A stretch of 64,000 nucleotides of DNA from contig OW121741.1 of assembly GCA_933228675.1 (NCBI GenBank), forward strand, positions 60,024,363 through 60,088,362, in the 5' to 3' direction. Within the stretch, counting starts at the first letter, position 1. Each line of letters begins with the position of its first letter. Under the pieces are notes generated by a model. It did no database searches, had not been told where the DNA came from, and saw only the letters and a program-made list of their open reading frames with translations. Shown piece by piece: positions 32,991 through 44,977 of the stretch. The DNA is from Stomorhina lunata. Its lineage: Eukaryota; Arthropoda; Insecta; Diptera; Rhiniidae. The position numbers and the translations under genes were made by a program.

Positions 32991-34100
32991 TCACCAACCG
33001 ACAAAAATTAATTTTTTAACTATTTATAAGAAAATTTTATTGACACACTATATCAGGGAAATAATGTAAAAAGTAAATTGTTTTTAAAAGAAACTGAACA
33101 CTTGATCGATCGTAATAATTCAACCGTACGGTGCAAGAGTTTGTCGAAGACTGTTATTTGATTAGTATTTTTTATTTATTTATTACTTTATTTATTAAAA
33201 ATTTAAGTATTTATTTAATTTAAATCGTTTATTTATGTGTATTATTGATCTCTTTATTATTTTCCATATTTATTCATTATTTATGTAATTATTTAATTAT
33301 TATCATTATTTAATTTAATTATTTATTTAATCATTTTATTAAATTATTTATTTCATTATTTTTTTATTTATGTAATTATTTATTTATTTTTTTTTATTTA
33401 ATTATTAATGTCATTATCTTTTTTATTATTTTATTTCATTATTTAATTAAATATTTATTTAATTCATTATTTAATTAAATTATTAATTTACTTTATTGAA
33501 CTCGAACTAAATTTGTTTTTTATTCAATTAGATTCTCATTTAATCAAATTTGGATTTAGTTATTAAATTTATGTTCAAGTAAATTTTAGATTTAGTTAAA
33601 TAAATATTCGTTTAATTATATCTCTTTATTTATTTTATTAAATTTTTAGTTAATAAGAATTTCATTTAATTAAATCGGTAATAAAATTTAATTGCATTTT
33701 TACTTAGATGTTTAACTAATTTAATTTTTATTAAGTTAACAAAAATCCTTTAAATTAAATTTTTCTTTATTTAATTAGATTATTTTTTTTAATTTGATTA
33801 TACTCTCATTTAATTAGATTTTATTTAATTTTTTTATTGATTTAGTTCATAATCAATTTATCAAATTTTTATTTATTTAATTAAATTTGTTGTTTATTTT
33901 ATTATTCATTGTTTTAGAAATTTGTTTATTCCTTAAAATTTTTCTTTAAATGAGTATTTAGTCAAATTTAATTGTATTCTTATCCAATTAGATTTTCACC
34001 TAATTAAAATTGTAATTATTAAATTGAATTTTAATGGAATATTTATGTTATTAATTGATTTTATTATTTTTAGTTAGATTATTTGGTTTGTTTAATTTAA
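32991..34100. repeat. Long AT-rich low-complexity tract
   Basis: After a short 5' flank of the LINE (to about 33,160) the sequence is almost only TTATTTA/AATTTAATT words for 900 bp. It shares the segment starting TATTGATCTCTTTATTATT with 18,696. No gene. Confidence 0.7.
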
Positions 34101-34342
34101 CACTATTCCGACCGAAGGTGTTAAAAGACACCTTTTCAAACTTTGACTTGAAATTATTTTTTAAGTTGAATAATTTTTTCAAATTTTTTTTTTGACAATT
34201 CATATAATAGTTGTTAAAATTATTTTAACAACTTAGTATTATATGAATTGTCAAAAAAATTTGAAAAAATTATTCAACTTAAAAAATAATTTCAAGTCAA
34301 AGTTTGAAAAGGTGTCTTTTGACACCTTCGGTTGGAATAGTG
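34101..34342. mobile_element. 242-bp TTAA-flanked foldback MITE
   Basis: Starts CACTATTCCGACCGAAGGTG and ends with its inverse. The arms are about 110 bp and nearly perfect, with a short AT loop, so the single strand folds into one long hairpin. TTAA lies directly outside each end (34,097-34,100 and 34,343-34,346). TTAA duplication is typical of piggyBac and Kolobok superfamilies. No coding capacity. Confidence 0.8.
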
Positions 34343-34498
34343 TTAATATTTATTTAATTAGTTATTTAATTAAATTTTATTGTTATTTTATTATTTTAAT
34401 TAAGATTTATTTTGTGTTTATATTAACTCACTCAAGCATTTTAATCGTATTTTCTATCTGTTTCAAGTTTTATTTCAAAATTTTATTTATTAAATTTT

Positions 34499-35018
34499 TT
34501 TCTAAGGCTTGTTTACATTGACAATCATTGTTAAAGCTTTGACCTAAATCAGTCCGCTAACTTCAAAGTTTTACATAACTAATCAAGAATCAAGCATGCC
34601 AGAATACTTAATCTTCATCAAATCGATGTGCTTTTTCAAATCTATGGGCATCTACATTTTGAAGAATCTTTTATTTAGTGTTCGTAAAATAGACACATAT
34701 ATCGAAGCTACTGGCTGGCTTAAATAAGCATTCTCTACCTGCCCAACCTAACCTTTGGGTCCATAACTATTCTAGATGATAACGCCACCGGAAAGGTTTT
34801 CGTTTTCCGACATAGCTAAATATTGCTAGGAATTACATTTAGTATGAACAAAAGAAAATGAATATACATACCAAGCATTTGTGTGGGGCTCAACTAAGTC
34901 AGTAATCAGAAACTATATAATTATCAATATATTCTTACGATTTTGTACTTTACTTTTGGAACACCATTGGTGAAGGGTATCCAAGATTCGGCAAAGCCGA
35001 ATATACCACTCTTACTTG
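34499..35018 (+). mobile_element. INE-1/DINE-1-like element, 5'-truncated fragment
   Basis: Starts TCTAAGGCTTGTTTACATTG and continues to the standard 3' end (CCATTGGTGAAGGGT, hairpin, CTTACTTG). It matches the last 500 bases of copy 4, including CCTAACCTTTGGGTCCATAA. The 5' part is missing. Confidence 0.75.
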
Positions 35019-35270
35019 TTTTTTTTTTTATTTAATTTATTGTATATTTTCTTTAAATAAATTTCTTTAAAGCAAATAAATTGGAGATAATTTATAAATT
35101 TTAGATCAATTAATTTTTTGAATTATTTATAAAAAATTACATTGCCCCATAATCATAGTCGGTTCTTTTTAAAAACATCTTTAAATTAAAGAACTGCTTT
35201 TAATTAATTGGCAACTATAGTCTGAATTAAAGCATGTTTTAACTTAAAGCAACTTTAACTGGGTGCCACC
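35019..35270. other. Spacer, no gene
   Basis: AT-rich after a T-run. It includes a diffuse inverted pattern around TTTAAATTAAAG and AATTAAAGCATG that may be a decayed MITE. Confidence 0.3.
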
Positions 35271-35819
35271 TCAGAAGTAAGAAATATTTTCATACAATCT
35301 GCAATAAAATACACGCAACTGGCATCTCTAAATAAAAGTAAGTAAGTGAGTTTATTGAGACTTTCTTTTCATCTTTTTTCTTATTTAATTGATATACAAA
35401 TCGACAGTATATTCTATAAATCTTAGAACTATATTTGTCTTGTTCTAATGGCGATTATTGAAAAAGCAACATGCTCAAAATAAAATTAATAAATATACAG
35501 AGTACTGTACGGTAAAATGTAAATATGCTTGCTCCCGGCATTAACGTTGGCTTACAGAGCTAAATCTGTTAAACAAAATATAAAATAAAACTAAATAACA
35601 CTTAATACTAACAAATGTAGAAACGAAATCAACACCAAAATTATATACATAGATATACATATATCACAGAACGGTTAATTTAAACTGAGTGATTTGTAAA
35701 AAATACATAGTATTAAAAAAAACATAAAAGCTAAATCCGTAAAAAATTAATAACTTACGAAAGCGTGATTTGAGATTATCAAAGATATAAAAATAATGTA
35801 TGAATATATCACTTATCGT

Positions 35820-38656
35820 CTAACCCCTATGAGATCCAGGTAGGGATTTCTTATGGAAATTCGGTAGACTAAAGGGGTCAGTGTTGTCATCATCTGTATT
35901 AATTATTCCTACTGAAGATAGGTAAGCACTGCTTGTCCATCCAATATTTTTTTCCTGTTCAAAAATCTCATTCATCAGAAAATTATCATGAAGGGAAAGA
36001 TTGTTGACAAATTTCTTGTGGAGTCCCTGGGCATATCTTCAAAATGGTTAAATTTCTGCATCTGTGTAAATAACTTTATTGGAATATCTGCGATTGAAAT
36101 TCTGGAAATTTTTACCAATACACCTTCTTAATAATTTCCTTTCAAAAATTTCAAACTCCTTTGCTACCATTGGGGAAATGGAAAACCAAATTGAAAAAGC
36201 ATATACCATAACATATCTAATAGCAACTTTATATAATAAAAGTTTTATTTTTTTTGGAAGATATTTATTGTTCATTAGATTAGAGAACATTCCGGCTATT
36301 CGCTTTACCTTCGTTAAGATTGCCCTGCCATGTTGATTGAATTTCATTAGCTTGTTAAAAGTAACTCCTAAATATTTAATGCTTGGCTTAAACGAAATAT
36401 CAGCTCCATTGAGATAAAGAGTTAAAAATTTGCTTTGAGGAACAACATGACTTGCGCATTTTCCAGAGGCATTTCTCAGACATATTGCTTCGGATTTCGT
36501 GACATTTATTTTTATTCCCCATTGTTTGTAGTAAGTATTTATGGTTGCAAGGTGTTGTGCTGCATTTTGTAGAGCCTGAATTAGAGATTTATCGTGTGAG
36601 TATAACATACAGTCGTCAGCATACAAAACAGCAGTAGAATTGTCCATCACATGTGGAAAATCATGAAGAAACAGATTAAACAGGAAGGGTCCCAAAACAC
36701 TTCCCTGAGGAACACCGCTTTCCATGACATCAAAGTTAGAAAAATAGTCATCAATTTGCACACTGAAGGTTCTATCGGAAAAGTAACTTCGCATCAATTT
36801 TACTAAAAATGGATCAATGCCAAGATCCACCAGCTTATACAAAATGCTTTTGTGCCACGTAGAATCAAACGCTTTTGCAATATCCAATGATATGACTATG
36901 GTGCATAGCTTTTCCCTCAGTTTTTGCGTCACATCATTGTGGATTTTCAGAAGTGCATGTTGTGTCGAATGATGTTTTCTAAAGCCAAATTGAAATGATG
37001 ATATCGGATCCACTAGCAGCTCATTCTCAATTTTGTTCCTCACAATGTGTTCGAAAACTTTTCCAAGATTGGATAAAAAAATATAGGACGAAATTCCTCC
37101 ATCATTGTACTATTTTCTTTCTTCTTTAGTGGAATTATTTTAGCAGTTGTTCAAGCTACTGGAAAATAATAGTTGTTTAGACAATTATTAAAAATAATAG
37201 CAAGTAGTTTCAAAGAGCCCTCAGGCAATTTTTTTAATAAAAAGTTTGATATTTTATCAAGTCCGTATGACTTTTTGTTGTTAATTTTGACTATTATTTC
37301 CTTAATTGCAGAGACAGATGTGAAGTGATAGTCATCACCATTATCTAAAGAGTTGAAATTCTGATCAAAGGAGTATACTCGTTGGGGAACTACTTCAAGA
37401 CAGGCTGACAGACGATTATCTATACCATCTATAGGTGATTCTGGAACAATTAAACTTACGAGTAATATTCACGAAAACTTTCGGCAATGACGGCTTTATT
37501 AGAAACTGTGTTGTTATTAAGACAAATTTCGAGACAAAAGGGCGATTTCTTTTTACCCAAGACTTTGTAGACTTGATGGAAGGCTGACGGCCCTGGTTTA
37601 ATTTTCTCAAGTTTGCTGTTAAATATCTTTGCATTTTCCATGTTGACCAATTCACATATAATATTTTTTTAAAGTTTAATTTAAGTAGAAATTGTTTTAT
37701 ATTCCTGGCTTTGTCTGTTACCAGACTGATGAAATATTTTTTTCAACACTTTTTGCCATCTGTATTTAACCTTGAAAAATTTTCTTATGCTTTCGGAAAC
37801 TGGAGCTTTATTTTGTTTAATTTCTATTTGTTGAGAGTGGTAGTTATGAACCAAATTCATCCAAAAGGCTGTCAATTTCTGTAATACTTAGGTTTGTATT
37901 TTTGGATGGCATTAAGTTATTCGACATTTCACGTTGAAAGCTAGGCCAGTTTGTATTTTTGTAGGATGTTAGCATACGTGGGCTTTGCATAATGAGGTTA
38001 AATGATTCCAATATCAACTCCATTTTTAAGCGAAAATGGTCTGAAAAAGTAGGTAGTGATGAAATTTTGTAGTTGGGATACAATGTGTTGATAAGGTTGA
38101 ACTCAGAAGATAATGGTTGAGATAAGATGAGCCATTAGGAAATGATGGTATGCTGTCACAAAGACGAATTATATTCATGGCGTGGTCTTGTAACCAATTG
38201 TATAAAACTCTGCCATTACCGTTATCTAAACAATCACCCCATATAATGTTTTTAGAATTTAGGTCACCACCAAATACAAACTCATCATAGTTAGAGGCTA
38301 GCTGCAATAATTTATCCAATCCATCATAGAGCTGAGAGGTATTCATATTGCAATTTTTGGTTATCTTTTTCCAAATCAATTTGAATTAAATTTGCATTGA
38401 ATCCAATATTTTGAATATTCACCTTGCTGTATGAAATATTATTTTTTATTAAGATAGCAACACCAATAGGAGAGTGATCGTAAATGAAATTATATCCAGG
38501 AAAATTTAAGTTATTTCTTCCACGCAAATGGCACTCCTGCACAAAAGCAACATCAATTTTATGATAACATAATATGTTCAATATCTCTACCCGGCGACTT
38601 AGATCAATAAGTGATCTGACGTTAAAAGTAAGAAAATTTAGGCGTCTACGGTCCAT
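35820..38656 (-). pseudogene. Jockey 1 ORF2: endonuclease and reverse transcriptase
   Basis: Start MDRRRLNFLTFNVRSLIDLS at 38,656. Endonuclease segments are VAFVQECHLRG (catalytic Glu), YNFIYDHSPIGVAILIK and VFGGDLNSKNIIWGD. A long open RT segment (37,043-36,048) has FQFGFRKHHST, VISLDIAKAFDSTWH, SGVPQGSVLGP and the intact catalytic VLYADDC. Frame changes at about 38,340, 38,060, 37,850, 37,670 and 37,060, and a stop at 36,048 (after VIYTDAEI), make it a pseudogene. The C-terminus carries on in other frames to about 35,820. Confidence 0.8.
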
Positions 38657-38770
38657 AGATAGATTTAACTTTGTTAAGTAGGCGCAAGAATTCGATCTTG
38701 GCCTCGGCTGCAGGAAAGTTTTTATACTCTGAAATAAATTGGTTTATTTCTCTTTCTAATGTTAGCTCTT

Positions 38771-39060
38771 GTGAACCGCCGTGGTATAGCAGGTTAGTCA
38801 TCCGCCTAGCATACCAGAGGCCCAAGTTCGATCCCTGGCCAGACCCACTTGAAAAAATAAATTTTCAAAAAAAGCGGCGGTTCACCTCATAACTCAGCTA
38901 GCCACTGGTTATTGAGTATTAGGCTATGTAAAACTTCTCTAACTAATGCATTTGCCGTTCGGAGCCGGCGTTAAAACGTAGGTCCCTTTCAATGAGTCTA
39001 AAAATAGAATCGGATGCAGCTCCTTGTTTCAATTGGAATGTTGTCGGTGAATTATATATA
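38771..39060 (+). mobile_element. tRNA-derived SINE
   Basis: About 290 bp. The Pol III A box is TGGTATAGCAGG (38,782-38,793) and the B box GTTCGATCC (38,826-38,834), 44 bp apart as in tRNA genes. The body is unrelated to a tRNA and ends in a TATATATA tail. A perfect 14-bp target duplication, TAATGTTAGCTCTT, flanks it (38,757-38,770 and 39,061-39,074). It inserted into ORF1 of Jockey 1, antisense to it. LINE machinery of unknown identity would mobilise it. Confidence 0.85.
38782..38834 (+). promoter_or_regulatory. Internal RNA polymerase III promoter (A and B boxes)
   Basis: TGGTATAGCAGG fits the A-box consensus TRGYNNARNNG. GTTCGATCC fits the B-box GWTCRANNC. Spacing is tRNA-like. Confidence 0.8.
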
Positions 39061-40565
39061 TAATGTTAGCTCTTCAGAATCTAAGAAGTAGTTTGTGAGC
39101 TTTAAGAACTCTTGGATAATGGGAGATTTTTTCTTGTGGGCTGGTTGACCTTGAAACAAACTTGCAAACGTTTTACTTGGTGTGGTTAATGAAGAATTAA
39201 TTATATTATTGACATTAATATTTGCAGATTCTTTTGCTTCACGTGCTTGATTTATCTTCTCTCGCCTTCTTAACACGTATGTTTTATATACTGGACATCC
39301 CTTCCAGTTAGCTGGATGACCACTTCCACCACAATTGACACAACATGGCTCAGATTCTATACAATTGTTCCGCGGGCAAGCTGCTGGCTCATGAGTTTGA
39401 TTGCACTTGACACATTTAAATTCTGAGTTACAGTTTCGTGATATGTGCCCCCAATGTTGACATCTATGACATTGAATTTCTCCGCTCTTCCTTTTTGGCT
39501 TTTCCCATATCACTGATTGGTTTAATACATACTTAATGTTGGCAACGTCTCCCAGTTTCTTTCCAGGCAATAATGTTATAAGAAACAGACCAGTATCAAG
39601 GTTGTTTTTTCTGGAATGCGGTGTAGTAAATTTTGAGACTTTAGAAACAGTGCCCGGGGACATTTTATCAAACTCAACTTTAATTTCTTCTGGCTCAGTT
39701 CTGTGATAAATTCCGTGTAGTACAAGTGATATTTGCTTGTGCTCCTTGGGTGTAAAAGAATACGAATTAATTTCCTTATCTCTCAATAGGTCCATCATTT
39801 CCACATGAACCGCAGCATCTGAAAGGTATAATTTGCTTTTGTGATTATTTACGTTTTTAATTTTAAAATTTATTTTAGGAGTTTTTGCATCAAGCTGTTC
39901 GCAAAGGCTCTTAATGTTGACAATGTAAAGAAAGATTGGAGGACAAAAATTTGTGTTAACAGAATTGGATTGCTTGTTTGTTACAGTAGTGCCGTTTTTA
40001 CAGGTGTTGTTGTTTTTATGTACATTGCTTGTACTAGAGCAGACATTTTCTAACTCTAAGTCAGCAAGGATAGAAAATCTATTTCTACGGCTTGGATCTT
40101 CACTCAAGTTTTGTTTTCCATTCAGATTGGAGACGTCAATATTAGTTGGAGAATTAGAACCATCTAGCCTCTTAATACCCATATCCACTATATGGTTGTC
40201 ATTGTCAGAAATCTCGGTGTCTTTCTCCATCCTCAAAGGAGGTTTAATTTATTATTATTATTTTTTTTTTTTGACTTACAGTTATTGTCAGAACAACGAC
40301 TGTCAGTAATCTTTATCAAATAATTAAATTAAATAAAAATTGCGAAATAAAAGAAAAAAAATTAGAGAACAAAATTTTTATGTAGCTGTTTAGTTCAATG
40401 TTGTCAACTCTCTCCCTCTAAACAAAAATCAAAATAATACAATACAAGCATGTGGCATCTCTAAACAAAAAGCAAAACAAAAGAAAAAAGGCCGCAAAAA
40501 TTTATTTATAGTTATAAATTGTAAAATTTATAAGAAATAAAATAATATTTTTTTTTTATTATTAC

Positions 40566-42114
40566 ATTTTTATTTGAAATCTATTGTATCTAACAATAAT
40601 AAGCAAATGAGATAACTTAGAGAAAAGAACAGGTATTATTGATTTCTATTGAAAACAATACTTAAATTAAATATGTATTTACAATATTTACATATATATA
40701 GCTAAAATATAATTTAGAAAAATTTAATATAAAAGATTTTTAATTGTATCTATATTATACATATATATATTTATTAATGTAATTAAATGTAAGGGAGATC
40801 TAGAATATGATTTCGTTTAAGACTTCTTACTTCATTAGTATCATCCAAGAGAGTTATCGCCAATACATTAACATGATTACTAAGCCTGTCTAAGTACTTA
40901 GAGCTAAATCTTTTATTTCGGTTTACAAATGGTTGTGTAAAGCTTTGTTAGTTATGTAAAATGGGGCGTTTGCTATCGATCGTAAAGCTTTGAACTGATA
41001 TTTTTGCAATATTTCTATGTTAGAATTGCAAGCAGTTCCCCATAGTTCTATGCCATAAGTCTATATAGGTTTTAATATGCTTTTGTACAGAAGCATTTTA
41101 TTTTCTAGGGAAAGTTGTGATTTTCGTCCAAGGAGCCAATACATTTGTTTGAATTTAATATCAAGCTGCTTTCTTTTCGTGCTTATATGAGCTTTCCATG
41201 TAAGCTTCCTGTCCAAATGAAAGCCTAGATATTTGACAGTAGTAACACTTGGAATTAAAGTTCCATTAAGAAAAACTTCTGGACAATTTCCTCTTCTTGT
41301 AGTAAAAGTTATGTGGCTAAATTTTTGGGTGTTAACAACAATGTTCCATTTTGAAAGCCATTCATAAAAAATATTTGGTTGCAGCTGTAAGATTCTAGAA
41401 GCTTCTACGGGTGAATCACGACAACACAAAAATGCAGCGACTGTCAAATCGTTTCTCCTTGGCATATCATATGTGTATAGCGTATATAAAACTGGCCCAA
41501 GTACGCTTCCCCGTGGAATGCCTGCTTTAATTTGAAAAGTGTTGGAAAAACAGTTGTTGACTTTTACGTAAAAATATCTGCTTTTTAAATAAGGCAATAA
41601 AAACAAATAAAATGGAGCGGGAAGCATATTTTTCAATTTGTATAACAATCCCTCGTGCCAAACTTTATCAAATGCCTGCTGTATATCAATAAATACGAAG
41701 GAACAAAACCTTGGTTTTTTAAAAGAGTCAGTTATCACTTTAACAATTCGATGACACTGCTCGGGTGTGCCGTGTTGGCTTCGAAAACCGAACTGATAAT
41801 CGGAAATAATATTCGATTTCTGAAGATACGGATTTAAACGTTTAAGAAACAATTTTTCAAAATTTTTTGACAATATAGGTAATAGACTTATAGGCCTATA
41901 AGATGTGATATTATTTTCTGGTTTACTAGGTTTTAACACCATTATAATTTCAGCACACTTCCATTTTATAGGAAAGTGTTGTAGGTGTAAAATTGAATTA
42001 AATAATAATGTTAAATATAATATTCCCTTAAAAGGTAATAACTTTATCTTTGTGAAGTCAGTGGGCCAATATGTTGGGTTTCCTCCAGACAATGTAGAAT
42101 AATTGTTTTTATAC
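40566..42114 (-). pseudogene. Jockey 2 ORF2, reverse transcriptase part lacking the YADD box
   Basis: From the INE-1 junction it reads YSTLSGGNPTYWPTDFTKI (end of endonuclease), then a frame change. RT blocks follow: SYRPISLLPILSKNFEKL, DYQFGFRSQHGTPEQ, FVFIDIQQAFDKVWHEG and AGIPRGSVLGPVL. The catalytic segment is gone: sequence runs LTVAAF straight into LCCRDSPVEASRIL, where Jockey RTs have FADDTAI, so about nine residues are deleted. After LYKSILKPI a stop at 41,061 is followed by YGIELWGTACNS to about 40,790. 40,480-40,790 is AT-rich 3' flank. Only one copy of this part exists. Confidence 0.8.
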
Positions 42115-44977
42115 CCTTTACCAATAGGTGAAAGGGTATTATAAGTTTGTGATTCCGTTTGTAATTTTTTTATTAGTGATCGTAGACCCCGTCCCCGTCC
42201 GTCCGTCCGTCTACCTGTCTGTCCGTCCGTTCCCGTCTGCCCTTTTTTCTGTTGTAGTCAAGTTTTTGGAGCTCCTGCTTTGTCGATATCTCAGATGTTT
42301 ATTTTGCTGAAATTTAACAACGTACTTCGCAGGGGATTAGCTAAATTCTAATGCATTCGGTAATTTGTGGTAGATATAATTTTGTGTTTAAGCGATATTT
42401 CAGGTGTTTTGATCGACAATGATGAAATTCGGGGTGGGACGATATCCTAAAATTTTGTGTAAAGTGCATATGGGTATACCTTCCAGGAGCTCCACAAATT
42501 TGATTTTAGCAGACAGACACACTGCATTTATCTTAATTTTGTGTCTGACTTTTAAACATTATGATAACATTTGAGAATGTATTATATATCAAATTATAGG
42601 TAATCTTCCTAGGAAGTACAAAAATGCAGCTAAGTGCATGATTTGCGTTTAAAACCTAAATATGTATGTATGTACCTCACATATCAACGAAGATTTAAAT
42701 TTTTTAATTGTAACGTTTGACAATTGCTCCCGTATAACTTAGCCTAGGTCAATCTCTTAGTAGCTAATAAATGTCAAATTATTATAGATACGATGATGAC
42801 ATTTAGTATAAAGATGTTGTACAATATCGTTATTTAGCGCGATAGCGCTTAAAATAAACTTTCTAGAGGGACAACATTTGACAAAAGTATTTCCGATCTC
42901 TTGAAAAGTTCGGTATTAAAAATGAAATGAAACTCGGTTCACATTTAGTGAAATCTCCCATACCCCAACCGGAATCACTTTGATGCTGAACAATTAAATC
43001 ACATTATAATTGCACAAAGAACTAGAGCAAAACTCTCCACACGTCCATCGGACAGATCAGAAGAAAATACATCCCAAATATTATTAATTAAGTATTCATC
43101 TTAATTAGTTAACTAATTTCAGATTAATAAGTAAATCTTCAATAACTTTTCCGACAAAACTGATGTATCTAAAACTAAGAGTGTATACCCTATAATTCTA
43201 AGGCTTGTATACATTGACAAAACAATCATTGTTAAAGCTTTGATCTAAATCGGTCCGCTACCTTCAGAGTTTTACATAATTTTGCTAGTAGGATGATACA
43301 TACGTTTTTGAGTTGCATGCCAGAATACTTAATCTACATCAAATCGATGTGCTTTGCAAATCTAAGGGCATCTACATTTGTATTCAATTTGCGTACATCG
43401 ATATATTTTGCTTTGGCGATATCTGAGTTGTTGATATACCGATTACGATGAAATTCAACTGTGCTCTGCGTTAAATGATTTCCTTAAATTTGATATAAAA
43501 TTCAGAAAACTTTCTTAAAAAAAATGAAATGAAATGAAAAAAATATTTTAAATTCGGCAATTTGCGGGACATCGAATTTGGAGTTTTGGCTATATCTCAG
43601 ATTGTTATATACCGATTTTGATGATATTTAATATCGTTTTGCTTTACAGCAAATTGCCCAAAGTACGTGTCTAAGAAATTTTGTTTAGATTTTATGAGTA
43701 TTGTTTCAGCAATATCTCAGGTGTTTATGAACCGATTGTAATGAAATTTGACAGCGTTCTTTGTGGGAGGATTTCCTTAAATCTGATATATGAATCTGAT
43801 TATGAATACCATTCAAATTGTACCGATCGACTCAGAATCGGCAGGAGAATCGATTTCGCTACGTCCGTCTGTTTGTTTGTCCGTCCGTCTACCTGTATGT
43901 CCTTTTTTCTGTTGTGGTCAAATTTTTTAGCTCCTGTTTTGTCGATATCTCAGATGTTTATTTTGATGAAATTTAATGGCGTACTTAGCAGGGATTACCT
44001 AAATTCTGATGCATTCGGTATTTTATGGTAGATATAATTTAGTGTTTAAGCGATATTTCAGGTGTTCTGATCGACAACGATGAAATTCAGGGTGGGACGA
44101 TATCCTAAAATGTTGTGTAAAATGCATATGGGTATACCTTCCAGGAGCTCCACACTTTTAGACACAAGAGCAAGACCTATATATTCTGAATCTACGTCGA
44201 AAAATAAAATACCCGTATCTCCCAGTTTTTCCAGATCAATTCGTTTTTTCAAGAAAAATGTGAATATATCTTTCGTAAAAATCACTTATACTAATATTAT
44301 TGTTGAAGTATTCATCTAAATTATTAACTTACTTCAGATTAATAAGTAATTCTTCAATTACTTTTCCGACAAAGCTTATATCCATCCATTTATCTAAAGT
44401 AATTTTATCTAAAACTAAGAGTGCATACCTTATAATTCTAAGGCTTGTATACATTGACAATCATTGTTAAAGCCTTGACCTAAATCAGTCCGCTAACTTC
44501 AGAGTTTTACATAACTTATCAAGAACTTTTACTAGTTGGATAATTCGTATGAATTAAAGTACACAACCCTCACTGGGCAATGTGTTTTTAGGTTGCATGT
44601 CAGAATACTTAATCTTCATCAAATCGATGTGCTCATCAGCCACCTGCCCAACCTAACCTTTGGGTCCATAACTATTCTAGATGATGACGCCTTTCGAAAA
44701 GCTTTTCATTTTCCGACTCTTAATTTTAAAGACTATTTGTATATAATACTAGTATAACCAAATATTGCTAGGAATTGCATTTAGTATGAACAAAAGAAAA
44801 TGAATATACATATACATACATACATGTATTACATATCAAGCATTTGTGTGGGGCTCAACTAAGTCAGTAATCAGAAACTATATAATTATCAATATACGAT
44901 TTTGTTCTTTACTTTTGAAACACCATTGGTGAAGGGTATCCAAGATTCGGCAAAGCCGAATATACCACTCTTACTTG
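42115..44977 (+). mobile_element. INE-1/DINE-1-like element, copy 4 (long subfamily)
   Basis: Starts TTTTTATACCCTTTACCAAT and ends CCATTGGTGAAGGGT, hairpin, CTTACTTG at 44,977. It carries the CCTAACCTTTGGGTCCATAA block of the long subfamily and short GTCC/GTCT tracts (42,192-42,232 and 43,864-43,890). It interrupts Jockey 2 ORF2. Joining TGTATTTTAAA to CAATTATTC (minus strand) restores KCILNNYSTLSGG with no target duplication. Its part from 43,503 onward is included in the tandem duplication. Confidence 0.8.

Larger units (their letters stand above)
38640..40236 (-). pseudogene. Jockey 1 ORF1 (Gag-like), split by a SINE
   Basis: Starts MRMEKDTEISDNDNHIVDMG. The middle part holds the RRM/PRE-like region of Jockey Gags (INFKIKNVNNHKSKLYL through VIWEKPKRKSGEI). 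Three CCHC-type knuckles follow: CHRCQHWGHISRNC, CVKCNQTHEPAAC and CCVNCGGSGHPANWKGC. The frame is intact for over 380 codons, up to SEELTLYI, where the SINE enters. Removing the SINE and one target duplication gives SEELTLERE and on, to a stop overlapping the ORF2 start. ORF1 packages the LINE RNA. Confidence 0.85.
35270..40480 (-). mobile_element. Jockey-clade LINE no. 1, degenerate but nearly full length
   Basis: Minus strand: ORF1 (40,236 to about 38,640 once a SINE is removed) with zinc knuckles, then ORF2 (38,656 to about 35,820) with endonuclease and RT but no RNase H, matching the Jockey clade. TGGCATCTCTAAA occurs at both edges (35,320-35,332 and 40,453-40,465) and might be the remains of a target duplication. 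There is no clear poly(A), so the ends are tentative. About 450 bases at the left (35,270-35,820) are 3' UTR-like. Confidence 0.75.

Noticed and set aside
34243..34521. 92-codon hydrophobic frame
   Set aside because: It starts in one arm of the TTAA MITE and runs through AT-rich repeat. Composition explains the hydrophobicity.
38782..38834. Possible tRNA gene
   Set aside because: A and B boxes are present but no cloverleaf or 3' acceptor is seen. The 14-bp target duplication and body show a SINE.
44058..44319. Overlapping frames of 75 and 79 codons, repeated at 52.4 kb
   Set aside because: They lie in INE-1-like sequence in both strands; repetition reflects the segmental duplication.
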